A stretch of DNA of 62,771 nucleotides, from NCBI RefSeq assembly GCF_002591895.1, contig NZ_NISX01000023.1, positions 1 through 62,771 of the forward strand, in the 5' to 3' direction. Each line of letters opens with the position of its first letter. The stretch's first letter is position 1. The notes under the pieces are model-generated. The model saw only the letters and a list, made by a program, of their open reading frames with translations. It had not been told where the DNA came from and ran no database searches. The translations under genes were made by a program, and so were the position numbers. This document shows, piece after piece, positions 55,829 to 62,771 of this stretch. The DNA comes from Lacimicrobium alkaliphilum (GTDB lineage: Bacteria; Pseudomonadota; Gammaproteobacteria; Enterobacterales; Alteromonadaceae).

Positions 55829-56148
55829 AGAATCCCAAAAACAGCAAACCGCGCAGTGCAGTAGGTATTAAATATCAGGCTGAGGATAAACAACAGGCGC
55901 CGAAGGTGATCGCCAAAGGCTTTGGCGATCTTGCCGATGAGATTATTGAACTGGCTCGCCAGTCCGGCGTGCTGATACACGAAGATGAGCATCTTGCCGG
56001 GTTTCTCAACCAGCTCGACCTGGGCCAGGAAATCCCCCGGGAGCTGTACCTGGTAATTGCCGAATTGATCGCGTTTTCCTATGTTTTGCAAGGGAAATTT
56101 CCGGAATCATGGACCAATCCCCATGGGCGCGTCTCACAAAAAGTTTAG
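55825..56148 (+). CDS. FhlB: FlhB C-terminal domain protein without membrane part
   Basis: The 107-residue protein is homologous to the cytoplasmic domain of FlhB after its cleavage site. It has SAVGIKYQAEDKQQAPKVIAKGFGDLADEIIELARQSGVLIHEDEHLAGFLNQLDLGQEIPRELYLVIAELIAFSYVLQGK, comparable to the FlhB stretch starting at residue 274 (FSVALKYDQNGTRAPVLVAKGSDELAMHI...). There is no NPTH motif and no membrane segment. Such FhlB proteins (EscU/YscU/HrcU family) can replace the FlhB C-terminal domain in other bacteria. The ATG overlaps the stop of the fliK-like gene by four bases. Confidence 0.85.
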   Translation: MKNPKNSKPRSAVGIKYQAEDKQQAPKVIAKGFGDLADEIIELARQSGVLIHEDEHLAGFLNQLDLGQEIPRELYLVIAELIAFSYVLQGKFPESWTNPHGRVSQKV

Positions 56149-56313
56149 GGTCTGCAGCCTTTAAAAGCCGGGTGCAGAGGCTTGCATTTCGACAGACTCA
56201 ACTGTATAACCAAGCCCACGCTATTGCAGCTTTGGTCTGTTATTGAGCGGATACTGTATCCCTCAAAAAAGGTCAGAGTGACGGATTGTGCAATTTCTAC
56301 AAGGCTAATAATA

Positions 56314-57864
56314 ATGACAACGAAAACAACAATGAAAAACGACACGGGATTTTTTGGTCACCCTGGTGGCCTTTCAACACTCTTTTTTACCGAGATGTGG
56401 GAGCGCATGAGTTATTACGGCATGCGCGCCTTGCTGGTACTGTATATGACAGCCAGCATGCAGGAAAATGGTCTGGCTATTACCGTCGCATCAGCCACAG
56501 CCATTTATGGTCTGTACACCGGCGCGGTATATTTTATGGGGTTACCGGGTGGCTGGATAGCCGATCGCCTGCTCGGCGGGCAGCGAGCCGTCTGGTATGG
56601 GGGCATCGTCATCATGTGTGGCCATATTGTGCTGGCCATTCCCGGCGATCACACCTTTTTCATTGGCCTGATTCTGGTGGTACTGGGCACAGGGCTGCTC
56701 AAACCCAATATCGGTGCCATGGTGGGCCAGCTTTACAGCAGTGAAGATGAACGCCGTGACAGCGGCTATACCCTGTATTACATGGGCATCAATATCGGCT
56801 CTATTATCGGCTATTTTGTGTGTGGTTACCTGCAAACCAATATGGGCTGGCACTGGGCCTTTGGTGCCGCCGCTGTGGGTATGGGCCTGGGTCTGATTCA
56901 GTACAGAATCACCTTGCCTAAACTGGAAACTGTAGGGCAAATAGCTCCCCAGCCATTATCACCAAAGGCCACCCGGGTAAGTTGGGGTGTGATTGTGGCA
57001 TTTCTGGTTGCTTTAGCCCTGGTGTCATTCTCCATTATGACCGGGCTGTTAACCATCAATCCGGTCAGTATTGCGCAGAATGTTGCCATTGGCATCACAG
57101 CAATATTCTGCATTTACTACGCCGCTATTTTCTTCTTCTCCAACCTCAATGGTGATGAGAAAAAACGTTTACTGGCGTTGTTGCTGGTGTGTATTGCTTC
57201 CATCTGCTTCTGGGCCGGCTTCGAACAGGCTGGCTCATCACTGAACCTGTTTGGCCGGGATCTGACCGATCGTATGATTGGAACCTTTGAAATTCCCGCG
57301 GCGTGGTTCCTGTCGGCTAACTCTATCTTCCTGGTTATCCTGTCGCCCTTTTTTGCGGCGCTGTGGATCAATCTGAGTAAACGGATGATCAATCCTTCTT
57401 ATGGTTTTAAGAGTGCTCTGGGCCTGATCATCATGGCCACCGGCTTTATTGTGATGTTCTTTGCCGCACAGTTTGCCGCCAGCGGTCTCAAAGTGGCACC
57501 CTACTGGCTGATCGCCACCTACTTCCTGCATACAGTAGGGGAGCTTTGTTTAAGCCCGGTAGCGTTGAGTGCAGTGAGCAAACTCTCACCCAAGCGCATG
57601 GCCGGTCAGATGATGGGCGTGTTTGTACTGACCTATTCTATCGGCAACGTGGTTGCCGGTTTGCTGGCCGGTAACTTCGACCCGGAGAAGCCAGCTGAAA
57701 TGCCTGACTTGTATATGCAGATCACGCTGTTCAGCATCGCCATCGGTATCGTTATCTTCCTGCTGGCACTGAAAACCCGCAAGTGGGAGAAACTGGCTGA
57801 GAAGCCCGAAGACGACCATCCGGGCGCTGTGATCGATGCCAATGAGCCGATCAAACAAAACTGA
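56314..57864 (+). CDS. POT-family proton-coupled peptide transporter
   Basis: The product is an inner-membrane importer that takes up di- and tripeptides with protons. From the ATG at 56314 (AAGG nine bases upstream) it has 516 residues. The family motif ExxERxSYYG is present in FFTEMWERMSYYGMRALL, followed by GLPGGWIADRLLGGQRAVWYGG, GLLKPNIGAMVGQLY, RDSGYTLYYMGINIGSIIGYFVCGYL and the C-terminal half with SPKRMAGQMMGVFVLTYSIGNVVAGLLAG. About 14 membrane helices are expected. Dtp-type specificity cannot be fixed. A strong terminator follows. Confidence 0.94.
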   Translation: MTTKTTMKNDTGFFGHPGGLSTLFFTEMWERMSYYGMRALLVLYMTASMQENGLAITVASATAIYGLYTGAVYFMGLPGGWIADRLLGGQRAVWYGGIVIMCGHIVLAIPGDHTFFIGLILVVLGTGLLKPNIGAMVGQLYSSEDERRDSGYTLYYMGINIGSIIGYFVCGYLQTNMGWHWAFGAAAVGMGLGLIQYRITLPKLETVGQIAPQPLSPKATRVSWGVIVAFLVALALVSFSIMTGLLTINPVSIAQNVAIGITAIFCIYYAAIFFFSNLNGDEKKRLLALLLVCIASICFWAGFEQAGSSLNLFGRDLTDRMIGTFEIPAAWFLSANSIFLVILSPFFAALWINLSKRMINPSYGFKSALGLIIMATGFIVMFFAAQFAASGLKVAPYWLIATYFLHTVGELCLSPVALSAVSKLSPKRMAGQMMGVFVLTYSIGNVVAGLLAGNFDPEKPAEMPDLYMQITLFSIAIGIVIFLLALKTRKWEKLAEKPEDDHPGAVIDANEPIKQN

Positions 57865-57883
57865 TTAACCCTGTGCGAAATAC

Positions 57884-57919
57884 AAGCCCCTTTTTGTGCA
57901 AGTAAAAGGGGCTTTTTTA
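57884..57919 (+). terminator. Rho-independent terminator after the peptide transporter
   Basis: AAGCCCCTTTT and AAAAGGGGCTT form an 11-bp stem with a 9-base loop, followed by a T run. Confidence 0.93.
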
Positions 57920-57988
57920 TTTCCAGCCCTTATCCTGTTCGGATTGTTAAGGTAAGCTTCACCTCACGCAAAGCAAACCAATGATGTT

Positions 57989-58300
57989 ATGAAGCTGTAT
58001 TTTTCAACCCGCCATATTTCCGCACTGCGGGAACTGCCGCTGACTGAACGACTGGCGTTGCTCAGCCAGGCCAGTGCAAAGCTGACTGCACCGGAAAAGC
58101 TGCTGTTAAACGTGCTCAAGCTGGTCATTCTGATTCCGGCCTTTGTACTGATACTCTATGCCCCCCGGGACTGGCTGAATCTGCTCTGGGCCGCTCTGGT
58201 ATTAGCCACATATCCGCTGATACTGAAGCCTGTGCAATATGGCCTGAGTGAAAAATACCTGCCTGAAAATTTAACCCAAGGAAACAAGGACAATGTCTGA
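57989..58300 (+). CDS. Small membrane protein upstream of galE
   Basis: The 103-residue product starts [57 protein letters not shown] and has two membrane helices (about 43-60 and 64-80) that follow a charged N-terminus. It resembles a small alteromonad family (I believe DUF6170) of unknown function, but that name is not certain. It overlaps galE by 8 bases, so the two are translated together, though no functional link to galactose metabolism is evident. Confidence 0.72.
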   Translation: MKLYFSTRHISALRELPLTERLALLSQASAKLTAPEKLLLNVLKLVILIPAFVLILYAPRDWLNLLWAALVLATYPLILKPVQYGLSEKYLPENLTQGNKDNV

Positions 58301-59309
58301 TATTCTGGTCACCGGCGGCGCCGGCTATATTGGCAGCCATACCACACTGCAACTGCTTGAGCAGGGTCACAATGTGTGGGTTATTGATAATCTCAGTAAC
58401 GCCTCACAGGAATCCTTAAACCGGGTAGAGAAACTTGCCGGAAAATCGCTGCACTTTATTCAGGGCGATATTCTCGATCGCGCTTTGCTGGATAAGCTTT
58501 TCGGGGAGCAACATATTGATTCGGTGATCCACTTTGCCGGCCTCAAGGCTGTAGGTGAGTCGGTACAACAGCCATTGCGCTATTATCAGAATAATGTCGC
58601 CGGTACCCTGACGCTATGTCAGGCAATGCAGGATCATGATGTCACCAATCTGGTGTTCAGCTCCTCGGCGACCGTATATGGCGATCCTACTGCCTTACCG
58701 TTAACCGAATCCATGCCCACCGGGGAGCCCACTAACCCTTATGGTCAGTCCAAGCTGATGGTGGAACTGCTTTTAAAGGATCTCTACCGCGCCGACAACA
58801 ACTGGAATATCACTCTGCTGCGCTATTTTAACCCTGTGGGTGCCCACCCTTCGGGCGAAATAGGCGAAGATCCCAATGGCATTCCCAATAATCTGATGCC
58901 TTTTATTGCCCAGGTGGCCAGTGGCAAACGAGACGCTCTGAACATTTTTGGGAATGACTATGATACGCCTGACGGTACAGGTGTCAGAGACTATATTCAT
59001 GTTGAAGATTTGGCGGCAGGCCATTTAAAAGCGCTGGACAAATTGCCAGGTTCCGGTCTTAAAACCTATAACCTGGGGACCGGACAAGGCTATTCGGTGC
59101 TGGAAATGGTCAAAGCGTTCGAAAAAGCCAGCGGTCAGTCAGTACCTTACAAGATTGTAGCGCGACGCCCCGGCGATGTGGCCAGTTGTTATGCCGATGC
59201 GACGCTGGCGGAAAATGACCTGGGCTGGAGCGCAGAAAAAGGGATTGAGCAGATGTGTGCCGATACCTGGCACTGGCAGTCCAACAACCCGGATGGTTAT
59301 CGCAACTAG
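58293..59309 (+). CDS. galE: UDP-glucose 4-epimerase
   Basis: GalE interconverts UDP-glucose and UDP-galactose, and often UDP-GlcNAc and UDP-GalNAc, feeding surface polysaccharide synthesis. The 338-residue protein has the NAD-binding [10 protein letters not shown] (7-16), [37 protein letters not shown], the catalytic YGQSK (YxxxK), [28 protein letters not shown] and the C-terminal [20 protein letters not shown]. It overlaps the upstream small gene by 8 bases. Confidence 0.97.
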   Translation: MSDILVTGGAGYIGSHTTLQLLEQGHNVWVIDNLSNASQESLNRVEKLAGKSLHFIQGDILDRALLDKLFGEQHIDSVIHFAGLKAVGESVQQPLRYYQNNVAGTLTLCQAMQDHDVTNLVFSSSATVYGDPTALPLTESMPTGEPTNPYGQSKLMVELLLKDLYRADNNWNITLLRYFNPVGAHPSGEIGEDPNGIPNNLMPFIAQVASGKRDALNIFGNDYDTPDGTGVRDYIHVEDLAAGHLKALDKLPGSGLKTYNLGTGQGYSVLEMVKAFEKASGQSVPYKIVARRPGDVASCYADATLAENDLGWSAEKGIEQMCADTWHWQSNNPDGYRN

Positions 59310-59830
59310 GTTCACCACCCGGCACCTTTGATGCATAGATCGGCAGTACTATTTTTATTTACAGTGAATCAAAGGGGCTGGGCAGGCAGAAGATCGCGAA
59401 GGAACACGAAGATAAGGTATAAACAGTGAATCCTTTCCCCCTCAGCGTTTCGTAAAGGCCACTGGATGCCCAGCAACCACTGAAAGAGCAATGTGCTGAT
59501 AATAACACCGTGCTATCAAAGGTTGCTGGGTGCCTCTGTGGTGAATATCTTCTTAAACCTCAGCGCCTTTGCGCCTCGGCGAGATCAAACAAAGAAGAGC
59601 CCTGGATCTCGCAGAGACACTGAGTTCGCAAAGAAAAGCAAAAATTCGCACTGTCTCCCCTGTTCGTGCTTTTAGTGTTTTTCGTGGTTAAAGCTTTTCA
59701 ACCACTAAAGGCACAAAAATCACGAACTATTCTCTTACTCAGCGCCTTAGCGTCCCTGCAAGCTCCAAAAAATCCTCCCGGAACTCACAGAGATATTAAT
59801 TCTCTGTGTCCTTCGTGACTCTGTGGTGAA
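59310..59830. repeat. Repeat-rich intergenic block R3 downstream of flrC
   Basis: This 521-bp gap holds no gene. It contains an 11-bp stem (GCCCAGCAACC at 59468-59478 with GGTTGCTGGG at 59521-59530), CTCTGTGGTGAAT at 59534-59546 and again at 59819-59831, a 147-bp element (59559-59705) that recurs inverted at 62544-62690, and a CACAGAGA/TCTCTGTG hairpin at 59786-59808 close to the flrC stop. Confidence 0.75.
59559..59705 (+). repeat. Left copy of 147-bp inverted repeat flanking flrBC
   Basis: The element runs from CTCAGCGCC to CAACCAC. Read against the reverse complement of 62544-62690 it differs at about 12 of 147 positions, with the final 52 bases (59654-59705) identical. Confidence 0.88.
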
Positions 59831-61171
59831 TCAGGCTGGCAGATCAATCCCCACATCACGCATCTTCGCCAGTTTATAGCGCAGGGTGCGCGGGCTTATG
59901 CCCAGTTTATCGGCTACGGCTTTGCGACTGCCGTTACAGGATTTCAGCGTATCCAGAATAATCTGGTGCTCCTGTTGCTGCAGTTCGTTGCCCAGCTTAC
60001 TGCCCTCCGGCTCCATAATCTCATCCTGCTCAAAGTCGACAGACATATCCTGTTCCAGCATTAAATCTGTGGCATCAATCTGCTCATCACTGACCAGTAT
60101 CAAGGCACGCTGAATGACATTTTCCAGCTCCCGGACATTACCCGGCCAGGCATATTGCTCGAGTTTGTTGCGCGCCGCGGCGCTCAATGTCGGGATCGCA
60201 TTGCCGCCCTTTTGACTATGGCGTTCAATCAGGTGCTGGGCCAGTGGAATAATATCCCCTTTACGCTGAGCCAGAGGCGACCAGGTGAGTGGGAACACAT
60301 TCAGACGATAATAAAGATCTTCACGGAACCGGCCATCCTGAACCGCCCGTCGAAGATCCCGGTTACTGGTCGCCAATACTCTGACATCCAGATCGATCGT
60401 CTTGCGACTACCAAGCCGTTCCACTTCTTTTTCCTGCAATACGCGCAGTAACTTGGCTTGCAGGGACAGATCCATTTCGGTGATCTCATCCAGCAATATC
60501 GTTCCGCCCTGAGCCTGTTCAAACTTACCCGGGCAAGCCTGTAAAGCACCGGTAAAAGCGCCTTTATCATAGCCAAACAAGGTGGCTTCGAGCATATTCT
60601 CAGGAATCGCCGCACAGTTAATGGCCACAAAAGGCCCATCGGCGCGGCCGGACTGATCGTGAATATAGCGGGCAAGTACTTCTTTACCAGAACCACTGGG
60701 GCCTAAAACCATCACCGTAGCATCGGCACGAGCCACTTTTTGCGCCAGTTCCAGTAATTTATGGCTGCTCGGATCTCCCACTACAGGATGGCAGGATTCC
60801 ACTTTGTTTGCCGGAGCATAACGCCCGACCAGATTCAGCAGAACCTGAGGCGCAAAAGGTTTAGCTAAATAATCAGTAGCACCATCGCGCATCGCCTGCA
60901 CCGCATCATCGATGGTGGCATAGGCAGTCATCAGTAAAACCGGCAGATTAGGATATTTTTGCTTGATACTGCGAAGCAATGTCAGGCCTGACATCTGGCC
61001 CATCTGTATATCACTGACAACCAGATCCACAGTATGTTGCCCGAGCAGGGACATAGCACTTTCAGCACAATCCGCTTCGATCAGTTCATAGCCACCCAAC
61101 AGCAGGGTGTCGACCAGCGCTTCCCTTAAGCCGGCATCATCTTCCACAATCAATATTTTGCTCAGACTCAT
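59831..61171 (-). CDS. flrC: Sigma-54-dependent flagellar response regulator FlrC
   Basis: FlrC is the response regulator that, when phosphorylated by FlrB, activates sigma-54 promoters of hook-basal body genes. The 446-residue protein has a receiver domain (about 5-115, Asp54 in VVSDIQMG), an AAA+ domain with Walker A GPSGSGKE (157-164), the sigma-54-contacting GAFTGA (204-209) and Walker B GGTILLDEI, and a C-terminal Fis-type helix-turn-helix (GSRKAVADKLGISPRTLRYKLAKM). It overlaps flrB by 4 bases (ATGA). The cognate sites are probably near the sigma-54 promoters at fliE and fliK. Confidence 0.93.
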   Translation of the reverse strand: MSLSKILIVEDDAGLREALVDTLLLGGYELIEADCAESAMSLLGQHTVDLVVSDIQMGQMSGLTLLRSIKQKYPNLPVLLMTAYATIDDAVQAMRDGATDYLAKPFAPQVLLNLVGRYAPANKVESCHPVVGDPSSHKLLELAQKVARADATVMVLGPSGSGKEVLARYIHDQSGRADGPFVAINCAAIPENMLEATLFGYDKGAFTGALQACPGKFEQAQGGTILLDEITEMDLSLQAKLLRVLQEKEVERLGSRKTIDLDVRVLATSNRDLRRAVQDGRFREDLYYRLNVFPLTWSPLAQRKGDIIPLAQHLIERHSQKGGNAIPTLSAAARNKLEQYAWPGNVRELENVIQRALILVSDEQIDATDLMLEQDMSVDFEQDEIMEPEGSKLGNELQQQEHQIILDTLKSCNGSRKAVADKLGISPRTLRYKLAKMRDVGIDLPA

Positions 61172-62310
61172 AGATTACCTCCACCTGCACTTAGCAAGGA
61201 ATAATTCTGTTCTTCCCGATAAATAGGTAACAGCATCTCAACTCTGGCACCGCCCCGAGGATTATTGGTGGCGCGTACACTACCCTGATGGGACTGAGCA
61301 ACGGATTTCACCACTGCCAGACCCAGCCCGGTTCCCTGGCTTTTAGAGGTATAGAAAGGGTCGAAGATACTCTGACACTTCCCCTCAGGAATACCGGGGC
61401 CATTGTCACTAACCGACAGCCGCACCTGCTCAGGATTTCGGGCATCCCGGCTCGCTGCGATTTCAATCTGACAGCCCAGCGGATTGGCCTGTAAACTGTT
61501 ATGAATAAGGTTTTGCAGTGCACTGGCCAGTGCCGTTTTATTGCCCATCACCAGAATATCCGGCTCCGGGAGATCCAGTGTCAGCGAAGCCTGACGCTGC
61601 ACCAGCATGGCTTCACTACCCGCTTCCACTTCCAGCATCAGACTTTGTAATGACAACTCAGCCACCACTTGCTGCTCGCCGCTTTTAGCAAACAACAACA
61701 TATCGTTTACCTGTTGTTCCAGATCTTTGAGCCTGGCCATCAGCTTATCGGCAAACTGATTACGGGAGTCGGGGTTCAGGGTGGGATTTTGTAAATTGGC
61801 ACCGTAGAGCATGGCCGACGACAGTGGTGTTCTGATCTGATGCGCCAAAGAGGCTACCATACGCCCCAATGACGACAGGTTTCGCATGTGGCTGATTTGT
61901 TGCTGCAGTCGACGGGTATGGGTCAGGTCGGTGATCACGATCAGCTGCCCCGGCTCAAGCTCCAGCGGAGAAATCGAGAACTGAACCTTGCGCCCATCCT
62001 GCAATGAAACTTCATGACCATCATCGGCCTGGGGTTTAAAAGCACGGGCAATAATAGTGCGCCAGCTTTGCTCTTCCAGTGGCTCGCCTAACAACTCTAC
62101 CGCTACCTGATTGGCCTGCCTGACGATACCGCGACCATCAATGACAATGACCCCGGCCGGCATCACTTCCAGCAAGTGTTCGAGACGGGAAGATTGCTGG
62201 CGCAGACGCAGGACTTCCTGCGGGCTTGCTTGCGACTGCTCATACGAGCTCAGGGATTCGCTGGTAGTGGCGGTTTTTACAGAATCAGAAAACTGCGACT
62301 CGGTTGTCAT
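61168..62310 (-). CDS. flrB: Flagellar sensor histidine kinase FlrB
   Basis: FlrB is a soluble PAS-containing histidine kinase that phosphorylates FlrC. The 380-residue protein has a PAS domain (about 42-130; LEVMPAGVIVIDGRGIVRQANQVAVELLGE), a HisKA domain (phosphoaccepting His157 in ASLAHQIRTPLSSAML) and an ATPase domain (NLIHNSLQANP, VSDNGPGIPEGK, GTGLGLAVVKSVAQSHQG). It has no membrane segment, as expected for FlrB. A sigma-54 promoter lies just upstream. flrA, usually next to it, is not in the window. Confidence 0.93.
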   Translation of the reverse strand: MTTESQFSDSVKTATTSESLSSYEQSQASPQEVLRLRQQSSRLEHLLEVMPAGVIVIDGRGIVRQANQVAVELLGEPLEEQSWRTIIARAFKPQADDGHEVSLQDGRKVQFSISPLELEPGQLIVITDLTHTRRLQQQISHMRNLSSLGRMVASLAHQIRTPLSSAMLYGANLQNPTLNPDSRNQFADKLMARLKDLEQQVNDMLLFAKSGEQQVVAELSLQSLMLEVEAGSEAMLVQRQASLTLDLPEPDILVMGNKTALASALQNLIHNSLQANPLGCQIEIAASRDARNPEQVRLSVSDNGPGIPEGKCQSIFDPFYTSKSQGTGLGLAVVKSVAQSHQGSVRATNNPRGGARVEMLLPIYREEQNYSLLSAGGGNL

Positions 62311-62358
62311 AATTACCCCATGTCAAAACTTGGACACCGAAAAAGACACAAGGGATAA

Positions 62359-62374
62359 AGCAGAGAACGTGCCA
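62359..62374 (-). promoter_or_regulatory. Sigma-54 promoter of flrBC
   Basis: The minus strand reads TGGCACGTTCTCTGCT, an exact TGGCACG -24 box with CTGCT at -12, and the GG-N10-GC rule is met. It lies about 50 bp before the flrB start. In polar flagellar hierarchies flrBC is class II, activated by FlrA with sigma-54. Confidence 0.9.
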
Positions 62375-62543
62375 GTATTATTATTTGTTATTTATCAAAA
62401 TGTTAGTCATTAAATGGAACGTCATAATACCGGCATTACGGCCTGGAGATTGAGAAAACAGGATAATAACCACTGAGACGCGAAAGAGCCCAGAGATTTG
62501 AATGGTTAAACGCTTTGCTCCTTTCGTGTTTTTCGTGCCTTTC

Positions 62544-62690
62544 GTGGTTGAAAAGCTTTAACCACGAAAAACACTAAAAGCACGAACAGGGGAGATAGGG
62601 CAAATTGATGCTTTTCTTTGCGATCTCAGCGTCTCTGCGAGATCCAGGCCTCTTATTTATTTGATCTCGCAGAGGCGCAAAGACGCTGAG
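62544..62690 (-). repeat. Right copy of 147-bp inverted repeat flanking flrBC
   Basis: This is the reverse-complement counterpart of 59559-59705, of equal length, with about 12 differences and no gaps. The two copies enclose a 2.8-kb segment with flrC, flrB and the flrB promoter. Confidence 0.88.
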
Positions 62691-62771
62691 ATATAAAGAC
62701 CTTCTATATTGTGGTGGAAGCGTTTTTGTCCTGTGGTACCTGTTAGTAGCAAAGGCGCTGGGTTCCCGCCA

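Larger units (their letters stand above)
62311..62771. repeat. Repeat-rich block R4 upstream of flrB
   Basis: The first 65 bases hold the flrB leader and its sigma-54 promoter. From about 62460 to the window end the sequence is made of CACGAAA, CTCTGCGAGATC and GACGCTGAG type repeats, including the inverted copy of the R3 element (62544-62690). The hairpin TTTCGTGGTT with AACCACGAAA (62540-62569) is perfect. It ends at GCTGGGTTCCCGCC, which looks like the start of a widespread bacterial interspersed repeat cut off at the edge. No gene is seen. Confidence 0.7.

Noticed and set aside
29463-56148. Virulence-type III secretion system suggested by EscU/YscU and FliK family names
   Set aside because: All components are flagellar, with no needle, translocator or secretin genes.
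59559-62690. Site-specific inversion (Hin-like) of flrBC
   Set aside because: No recombinase gene is seen and the repeats are long and imperfect, so only homologous recombination is proposed.

Overview
This window reads as chromosomal DNA of a motile marine gammaproteobacterium of the Alteromonadales type. The clues are TrmA, FabR, SthA, DusA, Zur and the System I cytochrome c maturation genes, a polar-type flagellar cluster with FlrB/FlrC and sigma-54 promoters, and family proteins such as TIGR03899, TIGR04219, DUF2333 and DUF3369. The genus cannot be fixed from the sequence alone. I saw no rRNA, tRNA, CRISPR array, prophage or transposase.

Layout. Positions 1-11,100 hold housekeeping and lipid genes: a membrane-anchored RRM protein, a DUF5610 protein behind a sigma-28-like promoter, trmA, fabR divergent from a desaturase with two tandem FabR-like operators between them, sthA, a uracil-DNA glycosylase-like protein, a DUF3369 response regulator with GGDEF and EAL domains, and a TIGR03899 protein. 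Positions 11,097-15,344 are the cysJIH sulfite/PAPS reduction operon. Positions 15,500-20,060 hold envelope genes and a phage-shock (psp) region: pspA, a short pspC, a 110-residue membrane protein, and a separate operon for a 93-residue secreted protein and an uncatalogued 46-residue membrane protein. Both psp-region operons carry a sigma-54-type promoter and an almost identical 34-bp element about 98 bp upstream. Positions 20,058-29,244 hold dusA, zur, cheX, a diguanylate cyclase, an OmpA-family protein, pyrG, eno and an unknown gene.

Positions 29,463-43,024 are the fliEFGHIJKLMNOPQR-flhB flagellar basal-body, switch and export cluster, all on the minus strand. FlrB and FlrC, which usually sit next to fliE, lie about 17 kb away at 59,831-62,310. 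Between them are a UDP-N-acetylglucosamine dehydrogenase/epimerase pair, mlaA, the complete ccmABCDEFGHI operon, a divergent fliK-like/fhlB-like pair, a POT peptide transporter and galE. Non-coding DNA rich in CTCTGTGGTGAA- and TTCGTGGTT-type repeats lies at each border of these blocks, and a 147-bp inverted repeat (about 92% identical by eye) brackets flrBC.

How the genes work together. FlrB/FlrC form a two-component system that activates sigma-54 promoters, and sigma-54 boxes stand before flrB, fliE and fliK. The sigma-28-like boxes before the DUF5610 gene and the fliK-like gene suggest late flagellar expression. The psp-region genes look like a separate sigma-54 regulon driven by a PspF-type activator that is not encoded here.
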